This document shows positions 19,551 to 26,085 of a stretch of 64,000 nt of DNA, piece after piece. Within the stretch, counting starts at the first letter, position 1; the number at the start of each line of letters is the position of its first letter. A program made the position numbers and the translations under genes. The notes below the pieces were generated by a model that had not been told where the DNA came from, did not search any database, and worked only from the letters and a program-made list of their open reading frames with translations. Source of the stretch: a virus; the IMG/VR virus record IMGVR_UViG_3300020437_000005, positions 18,121-82,120 of that record; one strand, written 5' to 3'.

Positions 19551-19768
19551 TTAAGTTTATTCAGAGATTCTTTGACCCTAGTGTAAAGATTGATGATGGA
19601 AGTTTGATAGATTTGATTTTAGAATTGGAAGACCGTGTAGAATACTTAGAAAGAGAAAATGATTCTCTCTCTGCATCTCTAACTGAGTTGGAAGATAGAC
19701 TTGATCAACGTATTGACAGAATACAACCAGTCATTTACCACATCAAAGGAGGAGAAAAAAATGTATGA
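19547..19768 (+). CDS. Small coiled-coil protein (73 aa)
   Basis: After a short N-terminus (MIKFIQRFFDPSVKIDDG) the sequence LILELEDRVEYLERENDSL to LEDRLDQRIDRI forms a clear two-part coiled coil. It overlaps the next gene by eight bases, and its own end contains that gene's AGGAGG site. The function is unknown. Confidence 0.65.
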   Translation: MIKFIQRFFDPSVKIDDGSLIDLILELEDRVEYLERENDSLSASLTELEDRLDQRIDRIQPVIYHIKGGEKNV

Positions 19769-19976
19769 TGATTTAGATGGATTTGAGAGAGCATTATCAT
19801 TTTTTGGTAATCGAGTAGAAATAATTTGTGCAATGGAACTTGGTGGTAGAATTACTGCTGAGGATGCATATCAACAAATCAAAGATGAACTCAAGGGATT
19901 GAAAAAAATTCGTAAGAAAGTTAGAAACGACAGTGACTATGGTTTCGAGTGGACACCTCTGGTAGACCGGGACTGA
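19761..19976 (+). CDS. Small conserved-type protein (71 aa)
   Basis: The start MYDDLDGFERALSFFGNR has a strong AGGAGG site at 19748-19753. The segment ICAMELGGRITAEDAYQQIK followed by a lysine-rich helix is a recurring cyanophage small-protein sequence as far as I recall. Function is unknown. It is the last gene before a new promoter at 20004. Confidence 0.7.
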   Translation: MYDDLDGFERALSFFGNRVEIICAMELGGRITAEDAYQQIKDELKGLKKIRKKVRNDSDYGFEWTPLVDRD

Positions 19977-20003
19977 ACCACATTAAGTAGTGTCATAGGG
20001 GCC

Positions 20004-20032
20004 TTTACAAAACAGATCAACTCATGTATGAT
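20004..20032 (+). promoter_or_regulatory. Sigma70-type promoter, TTTACA-17-TATGAT
   Basis: TTTACA (20004-20009), a 17-base spacer and TATGAT (20027-20032) lie 23 bases before the start of the exported glycine-zipper protein. Confidence 0.65.
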
Positions 20033-20055
20033 TGGTTCATGAACAAAAATCAACG

Positions 20056-20601
20056 ATGAAACTCTCAACATTCATTCTTCCTGTTCTTCTTACCACAGCA
20101 TCATTTTCTGGAGTTGCTGCTCAAGCGGAGTATCAGGTATTTCATGAACAACACTGCTACGAGAATGTAGAGCGGTATGTTCCTGGATACTACAAAGCTA
20201 ATGGTCATTATGTGAGTGCAAAGGTAAAGAATAAGCGTCGTAAAGTTGGATGTGATCAAGCACAGACTGCTCCTGGAAGTGCTGCTCCCGCAAGTTATGG
20301 CGGTTCTTTTTATGGATCTTTTGGGAATGGTAATATTGCACATGGTTATCACCAACCACACTACCCTCAGCAGCAAACCAACTATTATCAACAACAATAT
20401 CCACAACAACAGCAACAACCGATTGTTATCAATCAACCACAGAATCAGTGCAATGGTAAACTCCTGCGCATGGGTATAGGTGCTCTCGGTGGTGGTTTTG
20501 CTGGTCGTTATGCTGTTGGTGGTAAAAAATCTAAAAATACTATTCTAGGCACAGTTCTGGGTGCTGGTGCAGGTAGTCTCATTGGTCGTGCTACTTGCTG
20601 A
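20056..20601 (+). CDS. Exported glycine-zipper protein (181 aa)
   Basis: The N-terminus MKLSTFILPVLLTTASFSG with VAAQA is a signal peptide with a plausible cleavage after AQA. The middle is rich in Gln, Tyr and Pro (residues ~105-130). The C-terminus has a glycine-zipper pair: GIGALGGGFAGRYAVGG and GTVLGAGAGSLIGRATC. It resembles host outer-membrane glycine-zipper (2TM) proteins and is probably placed in the periplasm or envelope. It has its own promoter at 20004. A lysis or superinfection role is possible but not shown. Confidence 0.75.
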   Translation: MKLSTFILPVLLTTASFSGVAAQAEYQVFHEQHCYENVERYVPGYYKANGHYVSAKVKNKRRKVGCDQAQTAPGSAAPASYGGSFYGSFGNGNIAHGYHQPHYPQQQTNYYQQQYPQQQQQPIVINQPQNQCNGKLLRMGIGALGGGFAGRYAVGGKKSKNTILGTVLGAGAGSLIGRATC

Positions 20602-20861
20602 TGATGAAGTGTAGAACTTGTAAACATTGGACTCCGGGCAAATTTGGATTGGGATCTTGTACTGGAATCTTTCCAAGTTTTACTATGATCAGCAAACCAC
20701 CTAAAACTGATCATAAACGTGGAACAGTGCAGAAACAATCTAAGTTAATTCGTGTGCGTGATGGCATTGGTGGACTTGGTACTTATCAACCATGTCCGTC
20801 ATCTGTTGTCTCCACTTCATCTGACTGGGGTTGCAAAAATTGGACGAGGAAAAAAATATGA
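20601..20861 (+). CDS. Small Cys-containing protein (86 aa), unknown
   Basis: The ATGA overlap with the upstream stop fixes the start (20601, with 20604 as alternative). MMKCRTCKHW has a CxxC pair, and further Cys residues occur near residues 22, 67 and 80, so a small metal-binding fold is possible. It ends WGCKNWTRKKI and overlaps the next gene by four bases. Confidence 0.6.
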   Translation: MMKCRTCKHWTPGKFGLGSCTGIFPSFTMISKPPKTDHKRGTVQKQSKLIRVRDGIGGLGTYQPCPSSVVSTSSDWGCKNWTRKKI

Positions 20862-21046
20862 TAGACAGATCTTTTCTTGAAAAAATACCACATGAGTTAA
20901 AAGAGGCTCTTGCGGAAGATTGCGAGGATTATCTTCTACATAGAAATATACCATTGCACTCTCATTCCTATGACAACATCATCATCCAGGCAATCAAAGA
21001 GGGATATCAAGCTAACAAGTTTGATAGACCAATCCGTTTCGATTGA
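20858..21046 (+). CDS. Small protein (62 aa), unknown
   Basis: The frame MIDRSFLEKIPHELKEALAE continues to a His-rich turn (LHSHSYDN) and IIIQAIKEGYQANKF. The start at 20858 sits in an ATGA overlap and is downstream of CGAGGA. No domain is recognised. Confidence 0.6.
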   Translation: MIDRSFLEKIPHELKEALAEDCEDYLLHRNIPLHSHSYDNIIIQAIKEGYQANKFDRPIRFD

Positions 21047-21128
21047 ATTTTGGTCACAAGTTGCTAAGGAATCTGAACAACTTGGAATTGATGTAGATTA
21101 TTTCCTTGTGGAGTTTTATACATCATGA
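21021..21128 (+). CDS. Very small protein (about 35 aa), TTG start
   Basis: The frame LIDQSVSIEFWSQVAKESEQ to LVEFYTS resembles a short cyanophage protein I recall (conserved IEFW and D-x-DYxL-EFY). No ATG is close; TTG at 21021 inside the end of the upstream gene is the best start, though the ribosome-binding site is poor. A longer version from ATG 20961 is possible. Confidence 0.45.
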   Translation: MIDQSVSIEFWSQVAKESEQLGIDVDYFLVEFYTS

Positions 21129-21304
21129 CTGACCACGATAGATTGGTGAGCGCCATTCTTCGTGTGGATGAAATCGCTTCCCTGCTCCCAGATAATAACT
21201 GTCAACAGTTTTTATACTTTAAGTTATTATCAATCAAAACTGAACTTGAAAGTCAACTCAATCAGTTGACAAGAAAACAAAATCAATCTAAAATCAAGGA
21301 GTAA
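21125..21304 (+). CDS. Small protein (59 aa), unknown
   Basis: The frame MTDHDRLVSAILRVDEIASL to NQSKIKE starts in an ATGA overlap and is mostly helical, with a Gln/Lys-rich end. A promoter-like pair (21266-21294) lies inside its 3' part. Confidence 0.6.
   Translation: MTDHDRLVSAILRVDEIASLLPDNNCQQFLYFKLLSIKTELESQLNQLTRKQNQSKIKE
21266..21294 (+). promoter_or_regulatory. Possible sigma70-type promoter, TTGACA-17-TAAAAT
   Basis: TTGACA (21266-21271) and TAAAAT (21289-21294) are exactly 17 bases apart. The predicted transcript start would fall on the AGGAG site of the next gene, which weakens the case. Confidence 0.4.
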
Positions 21305-21314
21305 TTTACTTAGA

Positions 21315-21557
21315 ATGATGACTCAGAAGTTTTTCTACATCGTGAATCACTTTGTCCCTTTTCCAACATCAGAATACGGTGGTATTTGGAATGTGGTAGC
21401 AGAGAACGATGACGAATGTTTTGACTTAATTGTTGAGCGAGATGAAGGATTTAATGAAGGGCATTACAATCGTCTTCGTGAAAATATCATGAAGGCACCA
21501 ACATATGCACTGTCAGAAAATCTTGATTCTGAAATCGTAGAGGAGTTTACGACATGA
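21315..21557 (+). CDS. Small conserved-type protein (80 aa)
   Basis: The frame MMTQKFFYIVNHFVPFPTSE continues to YGGIWNVVAENDDECFDLIV and an acidic end. Strand-rich, it resembles a short cyanophage family by memory. The start may be either of two adjacent ATG codons. It ends in an ATGA overlap with the next gene. Confidence 0.65.
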   Translation: MMTQKFFYIVNHFVPFPTSEYGGIWNVVAENDDECFDLIVERDEGFNEGHYNRLRENIMKAPTYALSENLDSEIVEEFTT

Positions 21558-21868
21558 TTGGCAAACTTGATCCTGAAGAAAATGTAATGGATTTTGATCT
21601 GATTACTACAAATCGAAGAGCAAAAGCTATTATTAGAAACATAACAGAAAAACTTACAAAGCAAATTGCAGAGTTAAATTGGGAGTGCTATGATGACGTT
21701 GTTGTTGAGGTTGGGGGTCGCTCTGTTAGTGGTATTGATGTGGGCGAAGATTACAATCCCAAGTGGTCATCACCCAAAGGAACCATCAAGAACAATAAAG
21801 ACGCATTTATCGTAATCAAAAATAGAACTAGAACTCCATTTACACCATCAAAACCAAATGAAACCTGA
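21554..21868 (+). CDS. Small protein (104 aa), unknown
   Basis: The product has a helical N-terminal half (NRRAKAIIRNITEKLTKQI) and a strand-rich second half (DDVVVEVGGRSVSGIDVGED). A later in-frame ATG at about 21587 (MDFDLITTNR) is an alternative start. It overlaps the next gene by 11 bases. Confidence 0.6.
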   Translation: MIGKLDPEENVMDFDLITTNRRAKAIIRNITEKLTKQIAELNWECYDDVVVEVGGRSVSGIDVGEDYNPKWSSPKGTIKNNKDAFIVIKNRTRTPFTPSKPNET

Positions 21869-22091
21869 TGCAACCATCTCTTGGGATCAACATCTCAAAA
21901 GAGGAAACGTGTGGAGATGTGAATTAGAACTTTCCATGCAAGACACACCAGGAGATGAACCGTACATATACACTGTGGAGGTTTATGTAGTGTCACCCAC
22001 ACAAGCACTTGCACAGTATATTGTGACTACAATGTATCCAGAATTTGAATCCTTCTTGATCGATGATGAACCTTGTCGAACTACCCCATGA
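21858..22091 (+). CDS. Small protein (77 aa), unknown
   Basis: The frame MKPDATISWDQHLKRGNVWR to DDEPCRTTP contains a strand with YTVEVYVVSPTQALAQYIV. It overlaps its neighbours on both sides (11 and 29 bases), as is typical of this packed operon. Function is unknown. Confidence 0.6.
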   Translation: MKPDATISWDQHLKRGNVWRCELELSMQDTPGDEPYIYTVEVYVVSPTQALAQYIVTTMYPEFESFLIDDEPCRTTP

Positions 22092-22386
22092 TTTCCCCCA
22101 TCAACCCCCAAAAGGATATAGTTATGAAGCAACCAATTTCAAAACGAATGTGGTTGCTATTTGGTTACGGGATCATCGCAAGTATTCTTACACTTCTGAT
22201 GATGTTAGGACTATTTGGGGATTCGTCAAGACAAAACGAGGAAGGAAGGGAAGCATTACGACGACTTATCATGCCCCCATCAACTCAAATAAAGTAGGAG
22301 ATGTGGTAGACATTAACAATACTCGTAACTACACTGCGATGCAACTCAATCTCAATCCGTTAGAAAGTGTTATCTACAATGTATAA
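22063..22386 (+). CDS. Conserved-type phage protein (107 aa), unknown
   Basis: The sequence PPKGYSYEATNFKTNVVAIW to TIWGFVKTKRGR, then YHAPINSNKVGDVVDINNTR, matches a recurring cyanophage protein pattern I remember (GYSYE, TIWGF, a P-[IV]-NS-x-VG-x-VDI turn and YTAMQ). The function is unknown. A hydrophobic frame at 22124-22297 overlaps it entirely; this frame is preferred as the coding one. Confidence 0.65.
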   Translation: MMNLVELPHDFPHQPPKGYSYEATNFKTNVVAIWLRDHRKYSYTSDDVRTIWGFVKTKRGRKGSITTTYHAPINSNKVGDVVDINNTRNYTAMQLNLNPLESVIYNV

Positions 22387-22627
22387 ACCAGCCCTAGATG
22401 ATTACGTCATTTGGAAAGGAAACAATGTTGAAGGTTGGGTTTACTATATTGATAGTGATGATGAATATCTCACTATTGAGATAGCAGTCACAGATAAACT
22501 TCCACATCAACTTGATGCTGGAACATATCATAGAAAAAATCATGTATTAATTGTCTGCCAAGGTTATTATTGGCATGAGTTAGAATTCATCAAATCAAGA
22601 TCACACACCAAATCATTTGAGGACTAA
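22379..22627 (+). CDS. Small protein (82 aa), unknown
   Basis: The frame MYKPALDDYVIWKGNNVEGW has a small beta-barrel look: a DYVIWKG start, VEGWVYYIDSDDEYLTIEIA and a late strand HVLIVCQGYYWHELEFI. The start is the ATG at 22379, overlapping the upstream stop by eight bases. Confidence 0.65.
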   Translation: MYKPALDDYVIWKGNNVEGWVYYIDSDDEYLTIEIAVTDKLPHQLDAGTYHRKNHVLIVCQGYYWHELEFIKSRSHTKSFED

Positions 22628-22629
22628 TT

Positions 22630-22857
22630 ATGTCACATCGTCGAGAGTCAAAACAGCAGCGTCGTGCTAATACTATGGAGAAACGTCGTAAGATGGATCA
22701 AGTAGCATCACAAATGATTCAAGAACGTATCGAACGTCGTCTTGCAATTATTGAGGACATCAAACAAAAGATTGCAATGATTGAAGAACAAGAATCTGCT
22801 CCAACAGTTGATGCTACCGAAGAAGAGGTTCCAGTAAGTGAAGTTGAGGTTGTATAA
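22630..22857 (+). CDS. Small basic/acidic coiled protein (75 aa)
   Basis: The N-terminus is strongly basic (SHRRESKQQRRANTMEKRRK), the middle helical (IERRLAIIEDIKQKIAMIEE) and the end acidic (EEEVPVSEVEVV). It could bind nucleic acid through the basic part; this is inference. It is the last gene before the first copy of the ten-copy element. Confidence 0.6.
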   Translation: MSHRRESKQQRRANTMEKRRKMDQVASQMIQERIERRLAIIEDIKQKIAMIEEQESAPTVDATEEEVPVSEVEVV

Positions 22858-22869
22858 TCTGATTGAATA

Positions 22870-22906
22870 AAAGTTACTCACCTCCTGATTGTCTTATTAC
22901 TGTAAT
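22870..22906 (+). promoter_or_regulatory. Ten-copy intergenic element, copy 1
   Basis: AAAGTTACTCACCTCCTGAT is followed by the hexamer TACTGT at 22898-22903, 25 bases after the G of GTTACT. It precedes the start at 22917 by 13 bases from the hexamer. See the finding on this element. Confidence 0.7.
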
Positions 22907-22916
22907 CACACATCAC

Positions 22917-23054
22917 ATGAATTCTTATCTGACCGAACAACAAGTTGAAGAACTGGTAAACTTTGACCACATTGAAAAAGATCTTGCTGATCTTATCGAA
23001 GATGAGGAAAAGTTTGACATCAAAGACTATCTCAACTCCAACATTGACTACTAA
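22917..23054 (+). CDS. Small acidic protein (45 aa)
   Basis: The frame MNSYLTEQQVEELVNFDHIE to LNSNIDY is acidic and helical. The start at 22917 is preferred over an upstream in-frame ATG because that one lies before the repeated element. It is followed after one base by the next gene. Confidence 0.6.
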   Translation: MNSYLTEQQVEELVNFDHIEKDLADLIEDEEKFDIKDYLNSNIDY

Positions 23055-23055
23055 A

Positions 23056-23277
23056 ATGAATTTTCCTACCGAAACTGTCAACGTGTTACCACATCTGAAT
23101 GAACTGAAAGAAACTTGGCGTCGTCAAGACTTTCGATTCACAAAAGATCAACAACTTCAATATGATATGCTACTGCAAGCACGTCGTGAACGAGTTAGTT
23201 TCTTTTATGAAGCAGATCGTGTGTTCAAAGGTCCACGTATTGTAAAGGAGAAGGTTGAACAACAAGAAGAGGAGTGA
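23056..23277 (+). CDS. Small protein (73 aa), unknown
   Basis: The frame MNFPTETVNVLPHLNELKET continues to RRQDFRFTKDQQLQYDMLLQ and a charged end (KEKVEQQEEE). It is mostly helical. The start directly follows the upstream stop. Its 3' end contains the -35 box of the next promoter. Confidence 0.6.
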   Translation: MNFPTETVNVLPHLNELKETWRRQDFRFTKDQQLQYDMLLQARRERVSFFYEADRVFKGPRIVKEKVEQQEEE

Positions 23278-23283
23278 TATAAT
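23255..23283 (+). promoter_or_regulatory. Sigma70-type promoter, TTGAAC-17-TATAAT
   Basis: TTGAAC (23255-23260), a 17-base spacer and a consensus TATAAT (23278-23283). Transcription should begin near 23290, directly at a structured region that ends in a terminator. Confidence 0.75.
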
Positions 23284-23289
23284 ATAAAC

Positions 23290-23411
23290 ACCGGGGTTTC
23301 CACTACTCTGACCTAGAAGCAGAGACCATGAAGTGGTGTAAAAGAAGAACTTACGTTGATGCAACACCCACTCCAATCTCCTACTATTCTAAATAGTAGG
23401 AGATTTTTTTG
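23290..23411 (+). ncRNA. Candidate small RNA or attenuator leader
   Basis: This ~120-base stretch runs from the predicted transcript start to a perfect terminator. Inside it, CTCTG (23306-23310) pairs with CAGAG (23320-23324), and the outer CCACT (23300-23304) can pair with AGTGG (23332-23336). The same 3' strand AGTGGTGT can instead pair with ACACCCACT (23365-23373), giving alternative folds. A 22-codon frame (23328-23396, MKWCKRRTYVDATP...) ends inside the terminator stem, as leader peptides of attenuators do. The gene at 23420 starts nine bases past the T run. It could be a free small RNA, an attenuator or a riboswitch; I do not recognise a known RNA family. Confidence 0.55.
23376..23411 (+). 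terminator. Rho-independent terminator, 14-bp stem
   Basis: AATCTCCTACTATT (23376-23389) pairs perfectly with AATAGTAGGAGATT (23393-23406) around a three-base loop, followed by more T up to 23411. Confidence 0.95.
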
Positions 23412-23419
23412 TAGACAGA

Positions 23420-24067
23420 ATGAAGACGTTCGTGCAGTTTATGACTGAAGTATATGACAAGGATGTCATGGGTTCTTCACAAATTCGTAAAACTGGTGGC
23501 GAAACTATTGGTAAAGATCGTAAACAACCAGCATCAATGACTCGCAGAATGAAGGCAGTTGGCGGTGGTAAGATGGAACCTGTTAAATCACCAGCAAGAC
23601 GTAAAGATGCTGGACAACAGAAACCAAAATCACAAACACAACAACAACCAACAAAAGAAAGAGGCAGTGCCGAAGTTAAACAATCATATGCGGATAAGGT
23701 AAAGGCAGAGAGAAAGAAAGCAGCACAAGCAAGAGCGGCAGCGAGAAAGTCTGGTGGTGAGGTGAAGAAAGACACCACATCATCAAAAGAAAAAGAGTCT
23801 GCAGCAACAAAGTTATTGTCGAAGAAGTCAACCACAGTCAAGAAAGAACCATCGAGAACTAATCGTAAATGGAAACATGAGAGCGGTGGTGGTATGACAA
23901 GGAAGGAAAGAGATTCAGCAAGAAACAAAGAAAAGGGTGCTGCACTGAAAGCAAAGAAGGCAGAATTGATCAAGGGATTTACAGATACTCATGGAAGAGC
24001 ACCGAAGGGAGCAGAGAGAACTAGACTGCTGGGATTAGCACATAAGGCAGCAAAATCTGGATCATAA
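23420..24067 (+). CDS. Basic Lys/Ala-rich cyanophage protein (215 aa)
   Basis: The start MKTFVQFMTEVYDKDVMGSS and the following QIRKTGGETIGKDRK match a family of basic cyanophage proteins I remember but which has no assigned role. The body is low in complexity, rich in Lys, Ala, Ser and Arg, and probably unfolded or nucleic-acid bound. The MKTFxxF start recurs in cyanophage virion-associated proteins. There is no ribosome-binding site, and a terminator ends nine bases before the start, so expression probably depends on read-through. Confidence 0.7.
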   Translation: MKTFVQFMTEVYDKDVMGSSQIRKTGGETIGKDRKQPASMTRRMKAVGGGKMEPVKSPARRKDAGQQKPKSQTQQQPTKERGSAEVKQSYADKVKAERKKAAQARAAARKSGGEVKKDTTSSKEKESAATKLLSKKSTTVKKEPSRTNRKWKHESGGGMTRKERDSARNKEKGAALKAKKAELIKGFTDTHGRAPKGAERTRLLGLAHKAAKSGS

Positions 24068-24103
24068 AAGTTACTCACCTCTTGATCGTCTTAGTTGTAC
24101 GAA
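24067..24103 (+). promoter_or_regulatory. Ten-copy intergenic element, copy 2
   Basis: AAAGTTACTCACCTCTTGAT followed by the hexamer TTGTAC at 24095-24100, a weaker version. A second promoter (24119) follows it before the helicase gene. Confidence 0.65.
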
Positions 24104-24118
24104 CATCCTGAGAGGGTC

Positions 24119-24147
24119 TTGTAAGGCGCTCTAAGGTGTGTTATACT
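24119..24147 (+). promoter_or_regulatory. Sigma70-type promoter, TTGTAA-17-TATACT
   Basis: TTGTAA (24119-24124) and TATACT (24142-24147), 17 bases apart, upstream of the helicase. This helps fix the helicase start at the GTG 27 bases downstream. Confidence 0.6.
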
Positions 24148-24173
24148 GTCCACAGGTATTCATCCCCTATTTC

Positions 24174-25367
24174 GTGACTGTTACCCTTCGACCGCATCAG
24201 CAACGTGTTCTGGACCGTCTTGCAGCATATGATAAGGGTCAAGTCATTGTCCCCACAGGTGGTGGTAAAACCATCTGCATGATTCAGGATACTATCAATC
24301 AACAGAACAACAGTCAGTCTGGTATTACCACTGTTGTTGTTGCTCCTCGTATTCTTCTTGCTGAACAACTGTGCAGTGAGTTTATGGAACTTGTTGATGG
24401 TTCTTACACTCACATCATGCACGTTCATAGTGGCGAGACACATCACTTCAGTACAACTAATCCAGAAAAGATTGCACTGTTTGCCAACTGTGCTCGTACT
24501 GCTGGTGAGAACCTGATTATCTTCACCACATATAATTCTCTTGATCGTATTCGTCAGGCAGATATTGAAGTCAACGACATATACTTTGACGAGGCACACA
24601 ACAGTGTCAAGCGTAACTTCTTCCCTGCAACTGAACACTTCAGCAATGAATCTGATCGTTGTTACTTCTTCACTGCGACACCAAAGCACAGTCTGACTGT
24701 ATCTAAACCTGGCATGAATGATGGTTCTGTCTATGGTCAGGTGCTGGTCAATGTTCCTGCTCCTGAGTTGGTTGAGGGTGGATACATTCTTCCTCCCAAA
24801 GTTGTAGTCAAGCAGTTGCCTATGATCAAAGGTCGTAAGGTCGTATTTGCTGATGACTGTGACAATCTATTGGAGACGATTGATGACAATAATATCAGCA
24901 AGACTCTGATCTGTGCTCGTACAACTCAACAGATCATCAACCTTATCTCTCAGTCACAGTTCTGTACTGAACTCGCTCAACGCGGTTATTCTTGGATGAC
25001 AATTACATCCAAGACTGGTGCAATCGTTGATGGTGAGAAGGTTGACCGTGAAAAGTTCTTTGATACACTGAACTCTTGGGGTCGTGATCCTGATAAGAAG
25101 TTTGTCTGCATCCATCATAGTATCCTGTCTGAGGGTATCAATGTCAATGGGTTGGAGGCAGTTGTGTTTATGCGCAACATGGACTACATTGGTATTAGTC
25201 AGTCAATCGGTCGTGTGATACGTCTGGGAGGCGATCAGAAGACGTTTGGACTGGTTTGTGTACCAACTTACGATGCTGTTGGTATTTCCACCGCTCGCAA
25301 GGTTCAGGCAGTTGTTGATGTTGTGTTCAATCAAGGTCAACCTGCTATCTCTGAGATTCGCCGCTAA
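24174..25367 (+). CDS. SF2 DEAH-box helicase (397 aa)
   Basis: All main superfamily 2 motifs are visible in order: LRPHQQRVLDRL, Walker A VPTGGGKT, VVVAPRILLAEQ, the DEAH box in YFDEAHN, FTATP (motif III), KTLICARTTQQ (IV), LSEGINVNGLEAVVF (V) and QSIGRVIRLG (VI). It should unwind or remodel DNA or RNA using ATP. It is similar in plan to UvsW and to type III restriction helicase subunits but shorter than T4 UvsW, so a specific UvsW role is uncertain. The start is a GTG at 24174 downstream of the 24119 promoter; earlier in-frame codons would lie within that promoter. It stands alone between two copies of the ten-copy element. Confidence 0.9.
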   Translation: MTVTLRPHQQRVLDRLAAYDKGQVIVPTGGGKTICMIQDTINQQNNSQSGITTVVVAPRILLAEQLCSEFMELVDGSYTHIMHVHSGETHHFSTTNPEKIALFANCARTAGENLIIFTTYNSLDRIRQADIEVNDIYFDEAHNSVKRNFFPATEHFSNESDRCYFFTATPKHSLTVSKPGMNDGSVYGQVLVNVPAPELVEGGYILPPKVVVKQLPMIKGRKVVFADDCDNLLETIDDNNISKTLICARTTQQIINLISQSQFCTELAQRGYSWMTITSKTGAIVDGEKVDREKFFDTLNSWGRDPDKKFVCIHHSILSEGINVNGLEAVVFMRNMDYIGISQSIGRVIRLGGDQKTFGLVCVPTYDAVGISTARKVQAVVDVVFNQGQPAISEIRR

Positions 25368-25369
25368 TT

Positions 25370-25406
25370 AAAGTTACTCACCTCTTGATTGTATCAATAG
25401 TGTGAG
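25370..25406 (+). promoter_or_regulatory. Ten-copy intergenic element, copy 3
   Basis: AAAGTTACTCACCTCTTGAT followed by TAGTGT at 25398-25403. The hexamer overlaps the first arm of a hairpin with a T run, see next entry. Confidence 0.7.
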
Positions 25407-25433
25407 GCACACATCTCACAAAGTTTTTTTTTT
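25402..25433 (+). terminator. Terminator-like hairpin with T10 tract
   Basis: GTGAG (25402-25406) can pair with CTCAC (25415-25419), then AAAG and ten T (25424-25433). The stem is short. It would act only on transcripts reading through from the helicase gene, since a transcript starting at the element would lack the first arm. Confidence 0.4.
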
Positions 25434-25438
25434 CCTTT

Positions 25439-26044
25439 ATGTCTAAATCAATCATCACAATGCAAGGTGCGATTGATCGCATGAATAAGATCAAAGCATC
25501 AAGTTCAAAAAAGATTGAAGTGTATGCAAAGCGTTGCTACATTGATTTCATGAATCCTGAGATTATCAGTTGGTGGAACGATGAGAGCAAAGACACAAAT
25601 GTTGGTCGCGCTATCACTCGTCCTTTCTATGATCTGGTTCACTCCTGTTCTATTCCAACTGGACTGATTACAGAGTCTGCATTTAAGTCTGAAAAGAAAA
25701 CCAAAGATCACTGCTTCCGCCCACAATTTGTCTATCGGTTTATGTTAGACAATCACGAACAATTTGAAGACTTTTCTGTCTTTCGTGAGTGGTTTGTTAT
25801 GTGCTGTTCAACTATTCTCGTCACTCCAAACGAAAATGATCGTTTGAGTAGTGAAGGAACCAAGAATCATGGTGGCGAATATGTTATCATGAGTCCTACA
25901 GATAAACAGTATGTTCGTGCAAATCTTGACCTCTTCACTCATAGCAATGAGCGTAGTTGGGCAAAGCGTAGTCTGACTCCAGCATCGAATGTTATCAATG
26001 CTCCCAGCGCACTTCTGGAGTATGAAAAGGTCTTCATCTCTTGA
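25439..26044 (+). CDS. Unknown phage protein (201 aa)
   Basis: The frame MSKSIITMQGAIDRMNKIKA continues as a well-folded-looking alpha/beta protein with many aromatic residues (IISWWNDESKD, FRPQFVYRFMLDN, FREWFVMCC). I recognise no catalytic motif. It is a single-gene unit between two copies of the ten-copy element, placed between a helicase and a ligase-like gene, so a role in nucleic-acid processing is possible by position only. It lacks a ribosome-binding site; a T-rich stretch precedes the ATG. Confidence 0.65.
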   Translation: MSKSIITMQGAIDRMNKIKASSSKKIEVYAKRCYIDFMNPEIISWWNDESKDTNVGRAITRPFYDLVHSCSIPTGLITESAFKSEKKTKDHCFRPQFVYRFMLDNHEQFEDFSVFREWFVMCCSTILVTPNENDRLSSEGTKNHGGEYVIMSPTDKQYVRANLDLFTHSNERSWAKRSLTPASNVINAPSALLEYEKVFIS

Positions 26045-26048
26045 CTCT

Positions 26049-26085
26049 AAATGTTACTCACCTCTTAATCGTATTAGTAGTATGA
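26049..26085 (+). promoter_or_regulatory. Ten-copy intergenic element, copy 4 (overlaps a start codon)
   Basis: AATGTTACTCACCTCTTAAT followed by TAGTAT at 26078-26083. The hexamer overlaps the ATG at 26082 of the ligase-like gene, unlike in all other copies except possibly the one at 29473. Confidence 0.65.
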
